Assembly: GCA_963924555.1 (NCBI GenBank)
Contig: OZ004584.1
Location: 7,501,001-7,565,000, forward strand
Source: Crambe crambe
Taxonomy: Eukaryota > Porifera > Demospongiae > Poecilosclerida > Crambeidae
Direction of reading: 5' to 3'
Length of the DNA stretch: 64,000 nucleotides
Shown piece after piece: positions 23,336 through 35,300 of this stretch (its first letter is position 1; the number at the start of each line of letters is the position of its first letter). Position numbers and translations under genes: made by a program. The notes beneath the pieces were generated by a model. It saw only the letters and a program-made list of their open reading frames with translations. It had not been told where the DNA came from and ran no database searches.

Positions 23336-26300
23336 CTGCAACCAAGAATAGCTACTTATATTGATGTTATATGCTTATCTATTTAAGTAGTCTAACAGAG
23401 TGAAAAAGTTTATATAAGATACTGCAAGTAAATATATCTAAATGAACCACACAAAGAGAAGTCAAAGAAAGACCAGTGTGAAAGGAACTTAGTATGGATC
23501 ATGATCGGTGTTAATATCCTGCTGCAGTGGGTGCAGTTGCATGTATGCACTTGTAGAAATTTCAAAATTGAATTCCAAAATGGTGACCTGGTGATAACTA
23601 ACTATAAAATGTGCTACCTGACACAGCTTCCCTGAACAAAGTGAAAGAGAGTAGCTATGTTAAACAACATTGCATAGCTTCAGGGGCCGTCATGTGATAT
23701 AGCTGGGGAATTAGCACAGGAAAGTGTAGGAAATAAATTGAATTTCATGAGTTTTTGATACAAGGCACTATAGCTAAAGTGAAATACTTTTTTTAAGTTG
23801 TTGTTCTAAGCAATATTCATGCATTAGTAGCAACATAGTATGTAGATCAGCATCATGAAAATAATGTCACTTTCAGTTATTCTTAGTGAACTATAGCTAC
23901 GTACTTTGGAGTATTATCATTGTTATTTGTTTGGATAACATTCTGTGTAATCATTCTCATGATCTAACCTACACACAGACCAAGTCAGGCACACACATGA
24001 AAACACATGCATCCATGCACATAAAGAAGTCGAAATGAACTCTGATAATACTGCTACTTACTCAGAGGTGAATGTAACAGATAAGAAGAAGAGCTGTCTT
24101 GCTTCTAAGAAAGGTGATCAATCTGAAATACAAGTACGCTCCAATATCCCCATGTATTCTGAGATCAACCAAGTGAGTGATACATTTGCTCCAAGGAATG
24201 CTGATACTGCATTCGATAATCAAGTGTATTCCATGGACACATCAGACAAAACATATTCAAAGTTGAACAGAACAGTTGAACAGTCTCGCCAGGCAGATCC
24301 AGCAACTCCTCAGGACAATGTGCTTGGGACTAAGACTGCATTTGATAATCAAGTGTATTCCATGGACACATCAGACAACACGTATTCAAAGTTAAACAGA
24401 ACAGTTGAACAGTCTCGTCAGGCAAATCCAGCAACTCCTCATGATAATATGCTTGGGACTAAGACTGCCCCACACAAAGAGAAGTCAAAGAAAGAGCAGC
24501 GTGAAAGGAACTTAGTATGGATCGTGATCAGTGTTATTATCCTGCTACTCCTTGCAGTGGGTGTACTTGCTGTGGCCGCACTTGTACAAGTTTCGAAATT
24601 GAATTCCGAAATAGTTTCCATCAGAGCATCACTCCATCTCGCACTTGCAGGAGATTCAAATTTGAATGATGAAATAGCCTCCCTTAAAGCATCACTCAGT
24701 GCTGTGCTCAATGCTGAAATAGTCTCTCTCAGAGCATCATTCCATCTTGCACTAGCAGAAGGTTCAAATTTAAATGATGAAATAATCTCATCACTCTCAA
24801 ATTCCAGTGCTGTGCTGAGTCAAAAATTTTCAACATTTGAGAATGAGACACAGATTCACTTTGATAGGTTGGATTCAAGAATGAATGACCTTTATACCTT
24901 ACATTTGACTGGAAGGGACTCTGATAATCCTGCTACTTCATGTTCCAATGTCTTGCAGTTGAATTCCCCCTCCCCATCAGGTCACTACTGGATCAGGTCC
25001 TCCAATGGCTCTGCTGTGCGTGTGTATTGTGACATGACCAGGTCGTGTGGTAGAGTTACTGGAGGGTGGATGAGAGTGGCTAGTCTGAACTGGAGCAATG
25101 AATCTCTTCCATGTCCAGATGGATTCAGAGAACGTGGGCATTTAAACATCCGCACTTGTGGAATTGGATCCAGATTAACTGGTTCTTGTTCTTCTTTGAT
25201 CTTCAAAACATACAGCACTGTGTATAGTAGAGTCTGTGGCAAGATAAATGCTTATCAAGCTGGTAATACTGATGCCTTTGGTGCACATGGGCGTGGCTCA
25301 AGTATTGACTCTAATTATGTGGATGGTGTTAGTCTTACACATGGAAGCAATCCTAGGAGACATATCTGGACTTTTGCTGCTGCTATTAATGATGATCATA
25401 GTTCATCACATTCAGGTAGCTTCTGTCAGTGTGTGAGACCAGGTGATAGCGGAATCATGGCTCCTCCTTCTTTTGTGGGAATGGACTACTTCTGCGATAC
25501 AGGAAGTCGAAGTGAAGCACAAGATAGACCTTTTTACCCTGAAGATCCCCTGTGGGATGGTGCTGGGTGTGCTTCTATTAGCACGTGTTGTTCCTTCAAT
25601 AACCCCCCGTGGTTCCACAAGCAACTCCCATCAGTCACCACTGACGACATAGAGATGAGAGTGTGTTGTGATGAGGGAGGATTCGATGAAGACATTGCCA
25701 TATTGAGTGTCGAACTTTATGTACAATAGTGTGCTTCAATAACTACCTAGTCATAATCCAGTACTGTCACATTGAAAACACTATAGCTAGCTAATTTATG
25801 TTACTATCATTATACTTTTATACATGTTTCATAGAACGAACTGTCAGTTGGTATATGAGCTGTGTGTGGTTTAAAGTGACTCATTGACTCCAATGAGAGT
25901 TCATTGATCCTCATGGTTTCTATGTATTTAGGACTGTCACATAGTGAGAACAAAAATTAATATAGTGCTGAGTCATCCACGGAAGTTGATGAAATATAAA
26001 TTATGGCTTTTGAGGTTTAGCTATCTGCTTCCATGGATTATGCAGAAAGAAATTAATGCAGCTTCATAGTAAGCAATAGCTAATAATGTTATAGTAATGT
26101 TCATATCATTGGTCAATTTTTCCACCTATTGGAAAAATCGAATTGTAGCAATTGAATGAAAGGTCTTGATATTTCTATCAGTGTCTATTTTTCACTGCTC
26201 CAGCGTGAATTTTTTTTGAGCTTCTCGTGGATCTGACGCTAATCATAAAATGTGCTCCCTGATACAGCTGGATTCTGTCCCTAAAAGCTAGATACTTATG

Positions 26301-29300
26301 AATATGAACAGTACCCTGTTGTATCAAAGGCTGATATTTTCATTATTTTGACATCAATAACTCCACAACACACAAGCACACAAAATACTAATTTTGTTGA
26401 TAGCATACTGAGGTACTGATGATAACCATGCATAACATGTGCTACCTGACACAGCTGGACTATGTCACTGAACAAAGTGAAATCGAGTATGAATATTGCT
26501 TAGAACTTTTAGTTATAATTTATATTATCCACATGCTGTGATACTTCCTTATATCACATGACAAATACTCAGGCCCTGTAGCTACGTATGCTAATGTTGT
26601 TTATCATGCAGTAATAAGTAGTGATAATATATAGTAAGATACTGCAAGTAGATAAGCATCATGAAAATTAAATGTCTGTCATAACCTTTTCAGGCTTTTA
26701 GTGACCCATCATGAAAATTAAATGTCTGTCATAACCTTTTCAGGCTTTTAGTGACCCATAGCTAGCTATACTTGTTTCCTCTCAGTATATCACTGTTTGT
26801 TTGGATAATATTCTGTGTGTAATCATTCTCACAATCTACATGCACACACAGACCTTGATATTGATAAAGGTCGGGAACCACACACGAAAATGCACTATCA
26901 TAAAGAATTCAAAATGAGCTCTAAATTTGCTGATAATGCTGCCACTGAGTTTGATTCTAACGAAGATGACCAGCCTGAAATACTCTCCAATATTCCTGTA
27001 TATTCTGAAATCAATCCAAAGAGGGAGTCATCCCCTCCTCATGTGGAAACATTTGAGAATCAAGCATACTCCATCAATACACTGGTGAACACACATTCAA
27101 AGTCATCTCAAAAGGCAAATCCAGCAACTCCTTCATATGATGATGTGCTTTGAACTGCCCCAGGCAAAGAGAAGTAGTATATTCCTTTGATCCTTTGATA
27201 TAATTCCTTAAACCTCCAAACAACAGCCAAGTTCAGGACAAGATTTTCGGGCTTTGTAGAGAGGTTGCTCTCCGGCATTTCGGAGCTTTTCCATTCTTTC
27301 CCACTACTGATCCTTATACTCACAATAGGGTGAATTCATGAAGTGAATGAGATTTAAAGTGTCTATGATCATTGATTCATGAGGGATTTCTAGTTTATTC
27401 TTGCGACGACCTTGGGTAAACTAGGCATGTGTGCTCCCCAGTGTTGTTTTGTGTCTGGCCATTTAAAGAGTCAATTTTATTCTCAATCTTGCAGCTGGGG
27501 GGCAATGCTATAGGAACATCATTCCATCATATTTACTTTGGCTACTGGCCACATTTTGGAGGTTTAACTGTCAGTAGATGCTCCATACTCCATAAATCAA
27601 GTATAAGGCATGTGTAGTTAATGGCCTCATTTGTTATCAACACAGGTTAGATACATATGCACTTGCACCAAAGTTGTGACTCCATGCATGCAGTATATTC
27701 CTTTGATCCTTTGATATAGTTCCTTAATGGCTTCACTAATGAGTTTATAATCAGTAATGAGTGTAATGGTATGTGCAAGATTACATCCAATTCCACCCAC
27801 ATGACATTTGATAGTACCAACCTAGCAGCTACATGACATTTTGATAAACACATTCTTGCAGAAACACTAACAGTTCCAGTAGAAAAGTTTACAGGAAGTG
27901 ATGCTGTACAAGATATTTGATAAAAGCGTTGGATATATTGTTAATAAACACTTTCTTGCAGGAACTTGAATGATAAAAAAGCATTGAATTTCCTGCAGTA
28001 AAGTTTCTAAGTATCCCACTCAGCTAGATTTATTTTACTGTAGTTTCAATATCAAAGCTATAGCTATTTTTTCGTGACTACTCTCAGACTAGAGGTTCGA
28101 CAAAATGAGTTCCCAGTTTAATGCCAACGACAATGATCAAGATACTTATGTCTATTCTGAAATCAATCCAAACAGGGAGTCATCACCTCCACATGTGGAA
28201 ACATTTCAAAATCAAGCTTACTACTCCATCAATAGACTGGTGAATACTGACAAGGTGTTTGGGACTAAGACTACTCCATGCAAAGAGAAGTCAAAGAATA
28301 GCCAGTGTGAAAGGAACTTAGTATGTATCGTGATCAGTGTTATTATCCTGCTACTCCTTGCAGTGGGTGCAGTTGCTGTGGCCGCACTTGTCCAAGTTTC
28401 AAAAAAGAATTCGGAAATGGTCTCCAATAACTCATCACTACTACGTGCAGAACTTTCAAAGTTGAATGATGAAATAGTCTCCCTCAGAGCATCACTCTCA
28501 AATTCCAGTGCTGTGTTGAGTCGAAAATTTTCAGCACTTGAGACTAAGACACAAATTCAATTTGATGGATTGAATTCAAGAGTGGATTACCTTTATACCT
28601 TACATTCAAATGAAACGAATACGAATATTAACCCCGCTGCTTCATGTTCCCTCATCTTGCAGTTAAATTCCTCCTCTCCATCAGGTCACTACTGGATCAG
28701 GTCCTCCAACGGCTCAGCTGTGCATGTATACTGTGACATGACCAGGTCATGTGGTGGAGTCACTGGAGGGTGGACGAGAGTGGGTAGTCTGGACAGGAGA
28801 GATAACAGTAGCCAATGTCCCAGTGGTCTAAGGACGGGGAGTGATTGCAACCCTGAACCAACATGTGTACTTGACATAGACCCCCGAACTGGAAATTGTT
28901 CTTCAAATAGTTACACTTCACACGGTCTTAACTATTCCCATGTATGTGGGATGATCAGAGCCTATCAGTTTAAGACACCCGATGCATTTGGTCATGATGG
29001 AAGACAGACGCCTCTCAATATAAGCTCCAACTACGTTGATGGTGTGAGTCTGACTCATGGAACGTCTCACTCAAGGAAGCACATTTGGACCTTTGCAGCA
29101 GGTCTTTCAGGTAGATCTATTTTATACTGTATAAGAGTTAAGTATCAGAGGAAATATTCATGTGTAATTTTCATGGATTGATGCCATTGAAGCATGAACA
29201 ATACAAAATCCACAAAATTTAATAGTTATTATTTTCCCTCACTAATCATGTGGAGTATTAATTTTATATCTAATTCCATAGGGATGGAGAACTGTAGCTT

Positions 29301-32300
29301 TAATCAACCTCAGTTTGTCAAAAGCAGTCATTTATTCTGTGGTGGAAGAATTACAAAAGACTGTTATGAGGAATCTCCTCTATGGGACGGGGAAGACTGT
29401 GGGTCCAATGTGGATTGCACTCTCAATGATCCTCCATGGTTCTACACACAACTTCCAGAACTCACCTCTGATGACATAGAGATGAGAGTGTGTCGTGACC
29501 AACCTCATGATGATGAAGACATCGCAATTCAAGCATTTAAAATTTACGTCCAGTGAAAAATATAAACAAGAGAGTGACAGTCACAATAACTTCATTCACT
29601 TTAGCTTCACACAAACACACCTTTTATTTCCTCTAGATTATCAGAGAGTGCGGTAGCACTCTCTATGTAGGGATGACTCGGACGGCCGCGCGCGCCGCCT
29701 ATAGACTAATACTAAAGTGAAATTCTAGTTCTCCCACTTAGACCTAACAAAAGCTACTGTGAATGATTATCCAGCCTACTAGAGCCTACTACAATGTGCA
29801 GACCAAGTTTCAGGACCAGGGAGCTTACCGTTTCAGAAATACGGCAAGCAGGTAAATCGCTATATTCTTCTTCTTCTCTATTCTTATTCTTCTTCTTAGA
29901 CAACCATATCTCTCGAACCACTCAAGCTACAGCCATGATTTCTGGACAAATCCACTCCAAATTCTACCAACTACGATCTTTTCTACTCGTCGATCCTCGA
30001 AAGAGTCAATGAAAAAGGAGACACTATGGAGCACAGCACTCGACTAATTCAATTAGGAAGCCATCTTTTCTATAATACGCATGCGCATGTATTTGAATAT
30101 CCAATTATTCGAAATCATAATATTACTCAGCTGTCTCTAGCTAGCTAGCTAGCTAGCTCTAGCTCTGGATAATGATGATGATAGACTACACTATCGATTC
30201 GGGGATTTAGATTCACCACGGTAGACTCTATTTCAGCATCTTCGACCTCCAAGTATGGCTCAACAACACAACTCCTTGACTCGATAATGATTGGGCCATG
30301 GGCTGGTATAGAGCGTTTGCAGTGACGTCACGAATGATGACGTCATGAACGTACACGGCCATTTTGGTGCACAATTACTGCAGCTGCATTTTTGCGGTAT
30401 GTCTGTCTAACACCACACACCATGTCCTGCTACGCTCAGAAACTTCCGCTAGAAGCCAAACAAAGATATTTGCAGAAGTTGCAACTGATTGGAGGAATAG
30501 ATCCGTTCTGCATCAGTACAAAAACTCACAAAGAGTCTCCCACACCTCCTCCCTTTACTTCTGCAGACTTAGTTTCTTACCTGGTGCTCCAAACTAGCTA
30601 CATCTCTGCAAAGCAATTCAAGGCTTATAAATCACTGGAAGCATACAATCAGTTTACTAGTGGCTGGATAAAGAATGTAACTACTTGAAAGTTAGAAGAG
30701 AAGTATGTTGTCACTGGAAAAGTATGTATAATGTATATAGCTATCATTGCCCCATAAAAATTAATTATAGAGCTTTAATTATAATAGGTTAGACATTCTC
30801 AGTCTTGTAATGAACCACCTCTAATGTGCTGGATCATCATGGAAGAAACTGGAGAGGTTTGCTGCGCTCATTGCAAGTGCATGGCTGGTCTCGGTGAGGT
30901 CTGTACTCACATAGCTGCTATTCTCTTCCACCTGGAGACTGTGGTGAGGATTGCTGGCAAGCCTACTTGCACACAGCAAGAATGTCAATGGCTTATTCCT
31001 GCTTTTCAAAATAAGATTCCTTATTTGCAGGTTAAAAATATAGACTTTTCCTCCCCGAATAGTAAAAAAAATAAGATCGACAATTCTATTGCAACTGGCA
31101 GTTTATCAGCATCCTCATCCACTCCATCCACCAAACAAAGTGCAATCCCACCAGATATATCTGAACTTCAATCATTCTTTAGTCTTCTTTCTCAGTCGGA
31201 TAATAATCCAGCAATTCTTTCTGTAGTCCCGAAGTTCTGTGATAGGTATATTCCGAAAACCAGAAATGGCAATTTTCCTTCACCCCTCCATTCTCTCTAT
31301 GAATCAAAATATCTTGCTCTTACCTACTCAGAATTATTATTGGTTTGTGATTCTGTTACTATCAATATTACTAATGATATGGCTAAAGCTGTCAGAGAAG
31401 AAACAGTGAAGCAAACTGAATCTAAATTGTGGTTTAAATTCAGAGCAGGGAGAATTACTGCATCTCGTATGAAGCAAGCCTGCCATACTGATCCAGCTAT
31501 GCCATCACAATCATTGGTCAAGGCCATCTGTTATCCAGAGGCATACAAGATATGCACCCAAGCCACACAGTGGGGTTGTCAACATGAGACTTTTGCACTG
31601 GAGCAGTATACTAGCAGTCAGTCAAGTAAGCATCAAGTTTTTTCAGTAAAAAATTGTGGCCTGTTTCTCAATCCCAAATGGCCACACCTTGGTGCCTCCC
31701 CAGATAGCATCGTTGCATGTGATTGTTGTGGAAAGGGTGCAGTTGAGATCAAGTGTCCACTTTGCAACAAAGATGAAGATATTGAAGCAACTGTTTTGAA
31801 TAGCAAGTCATGTTTAATAGTTGTGGATGGTTCAATTTATCTCGATAAAAAGCATGCCTACTATTACCAAGTGCAAGCACTTGTGAAGTAGCATACTGCG
31901 ATTTTTGTGTCTGCACATTTCCTGAAAGTAGTCCTAGCATGCATATTGAAAGGATTTACCCTGATCCTGAATTTTGGCATATCTGTGTCAGCAAAGCAGA
32001 ACATTTCTTTAAGGTCTGCATTTTACCAGAACTTGTTGGAAAGTGGTACACAAGACCAATCCAAAATGCCACTCCAAGAACCTGCACATCTGCAGCTAGT
32101 ACCTCAGCTTCAGTCAGCAAAACTACAGAACCCACAAAACATCTTTACTGCTACTGTAGACAGCCAGAACCCACAGATGGCTCCGCCTCGTCAGAAATGA
32201 TTGGGTGCGACAATCCTCAATGCTCAATTGAATGGTTTCATACCAAATGTTTGAAGAAGTCAGTTCCAAAGTGTAGATGGTACTGCCCTGATTGCAGATT

Positions 32301-35300
32301 ACTTCCTGAATATTCAAGAAAGAGGAGAAAGAGGGAAGAGTAGTAACATCGTGTATACACTATAGCTACTAACAGATTATCATTATATTATTATGTAATC
32401 TTTTTTTAATGTAGCTAATAATGATGAGGATTTATGATCTCTATAGTCAATTAAATGGCACAACTGAGTCACAAATATTGCTGAGGGCACAACAAACTCT
32501 GCCTATCCTATCAACGATTGGACACTCCTCTCCAGCTCTCATTGTGATCATATCAATGGGAAGTGTTCCCTGTAAAATGGAGAACTTTTGGCGTACTGCA
32601 CCAATAACCCTTTCTACATGTATGCGTACATTAGCCAGAGATCTGGTCTCTTCAACTTCTGCTGCTGATAATTGGTCCTTCCCTCTTGTAAATGCTGGAA
32701 TGTGTAACCTGGCCTGAAATGCACTGACTGAATCAGCAATGTCAAATCCCTGATCAGCTAGTACAATATCACCAGGTAGCAATTTGTTCAGAACTCCACA
32801 ATTCTCAGTCAAATACTTGTCACTCACCCTTCCACCCCAGGCAGCAGAAATATAAGAAACAGTACCTTGAGGAGCAATGCCAATGAGAAATTTGACGGTA
32901 TTGTGGTATTTATATGAGGACCATGTACATGCACGAGCAAGGAGGTTGGATGGTCTTTCAATAAATACTTCAAAACAATCCAATATCACACACACTTTAC
33001 ACCCAAATTCTTCACGAAAGCACTCTGGTGTAGTTTTCCACAGTATCTCTCTTGTGGGCCAGATAATCAAAGGACCGAGCCTAATATCCATAATGGTTAA
33101 CCACTTCAAAAAAATCCTTGATACAGTAGAATAGTGTACATCAAAACGATATGCAAGGTCTTGGTAAGTGAAATTATGCCGTAGTTTCACCAGTGTAAGC
33201 ACAAACTCTCTAAATGGTTCCAATTTTGTGTTTCCAAATTTGCTACTGGAGGAGACAAAGTCATACACTGCCTTAAGTACTTCAAAACTAGGTAACCCTG
33301 TGTAGTGCTTAATAAATTTCTTTTGTTGATCCTGTAGAGTTAATTCAGTGAAGGGAGTAATCTTACTAACTTTGGTCCTTAAAGTGTGTATGGTTTCGTA
33401 AGCATTGTTCAGTTCAGTTCTTAATTGTGCAATATTATCCTCAGTTTGGCTCTGTGCATCTGAGTATCTGCTGACTTCGGTAGCAGGTATATCATCAGTT
33501 GATGCCTCATCTGCTTCAATCAATACATTAACTGAATCAACGGAAGTAACTGGTGTTAATTTTACTGTTTCTGTTGGTGCTGCATGAATGTGTGCTGAAT
33601 CAATGGAAGTAACTGGTGTTGTTGATGATTTAACTGGTTCTGTTGGTGGTGCATGAATGCGTGCATTTCTGGACTTTCTTCGGAGATAGCGGTCATGACA
33701 CTGATGTAATGCTTTCATGTTGCATGTAGACCTCACATTTTGTGTGGGAAGCCAGTCAGGATTGAATTGGTCGAACAAATAAGCTGGCCTTCCAGAAATA
33801 AAATGCTTGGAACAAATTCTGACATTTCTTAAATCATGACTACTTAAGTCTCTACCAATTGCAGCCAAATAGCCAGCTCTTCTTCTCCTGCTCAGCTCCA
33901 ACTCCTCCTCATTCTTTCCAGTTCTAATGGTGGGAAGTCTGAAAAAAGCTACACCCTTATCTCTGTCCGAACGCTTGGAGCACCCAGGAACAATACAAAT
34001 AACCATTTGAACTAGCTGGAGTACTTACAGGAAAAATAACGAGCTAAAAACCACAATGCAGCTGCAGCTACAGCTGCATTGTGCACCAAAATGGCCGCGT
34101 GGTTGAGGGGCGTGGTTTGTGACGTCAAGTGCAAACGCTCTATTGGAGAACTATTGGAGAACTTCTTTCATCTGTCCCTGCATACACATAGAAGAATGAA
34201 CTCTAATCATAGCTAAAACCATAAAAGAGAGGAAAAAAGACCAGGAACAAGTAAGGGAAAAAGCATTTCGTGAAATGAAAAAAAGATGTAGGGATGACCA
34301 CTGCTCAAAAAAGTAAGGAAACAAGAAGGATGGAAATGGGATCAATCTTTGTTCTGTATATCCAGCCAACAATCCCTACATATACGCCAGGTAGCTTCAG
34401 ATAATAGTGTGTATGTGTAGGGATTGTTGGCTGGATATACAGAACAAAGATTGATCCCATTTCCATCCTTCTTGTTTCCTTACTTTTTTGAGCAGTGGTC
34501 ATCCCTACATCTTTTTTTCATTTCACGAAATGCTTTTTCCCTTATATACTAACTGCTTTTATAAGCATTCTAGAGCTTTATTTTTTCAATAGTACATAAT
34601 ATCATAAAAGAGCCGATTTTCAAGAAAATACCAATGAGGGTGGGACACCATTTTCAGCAGTATAGCTACTAGGGAAATGGCGTGCAAAGCTTTAATAAAA
34701 TTAATGATGCCACTGTATCCCACTGGGATGACCTTGCAGCTGAGGGTCTACTCCTCATCAGAATGCAGCCAGGCCAATAAAGGAGGTATGGCTTCATCGT
34801 CAAGGTAAATGGACAGTATTGAGTGTAATAATTATAGTAGGAGAATTTTTTATTTTTTTTTGGGGGGGGGGGGATTTCTTTACAGTTTTAAGCATTTGCT
34901 GCTACATAAATGTGTAGTTGTATGAAATAATATAGTAGCCTCCCTCATTTGACTTCCTAGGTGGCTCACTTTGCTCACTAATATGGTATCACAGAGAAAA
35001 TTAATTTGTCAAAAAAATAATGAGCAATGATTCAAGATATCATAATAATGTGGCCACAGGTGTGTCAGTTGATTAACATGACTGTGCCAGTTTGTTATTC
35101 TTTCAGGTAACAATAATAAACTTACTCTAATAGTTACATGATCATTAGAGGAAATCTCTACTACAACTCGTAATTTCCTCTAAACGTACATAATACTACC
35201 ACATACACCTATGATCATATCACTAGGGTAAACATATTCAAATTGGTGAGCAAAGCAGTTCGTGAAAGTCATTTGTACTTCAACTTCAAATATTGCTGTC

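Larger units (their letters stand above)
30310..34141. mobile_element. ISL2EU/IS4EU-type DNA transposon
   Basis: Both ends share AGAGCGTTTGCA, a TGACGTCA-type block, CGGCCATTTTGGTGCACAAT and a CAGCTGCA block in inverted orientation, so terminal inverted repeats extend about 90 bases. The dinucleotide AT flanks each end (30308-30309 and 34142-34143), a possible target duplication. Inside are two convergent genes, a THAP-DDE transposase (minus) and a SWIM-YqaJ-PHD gene (plus). This gene pair is what is known for the ISL2EU superfamily. Confidence 0.85.
29638..34542. mobile_element. 4.9 kb composite insertion
   Basis: The paralogous unit near 15036 reads continuously across this point, so everything between is inserted. 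It contains a left segment of unknown type (29638-30309, with a perfect hairpin AGAGAGTGC...GCACTCTCT, a GC-rich CGGCCGCGCGCGCC and a CTAG repeat near 30135), the ISL2EU-like element (30310-34141) and a perfect foldback (34253-34544). Confidence 0.75.

Noticed and set aside
29794..30012. A 72-codon plus-strand frame in the insertion
   Set aside because: Serine/leucine/phenylalanine low complexity caused by a CTT-rich tract; no homologue recognised.
32421..32717. Plus-strand frame opposite the transposase C-terminus
   Set aside because: Shadow of the DDE transposase; no features of its own.
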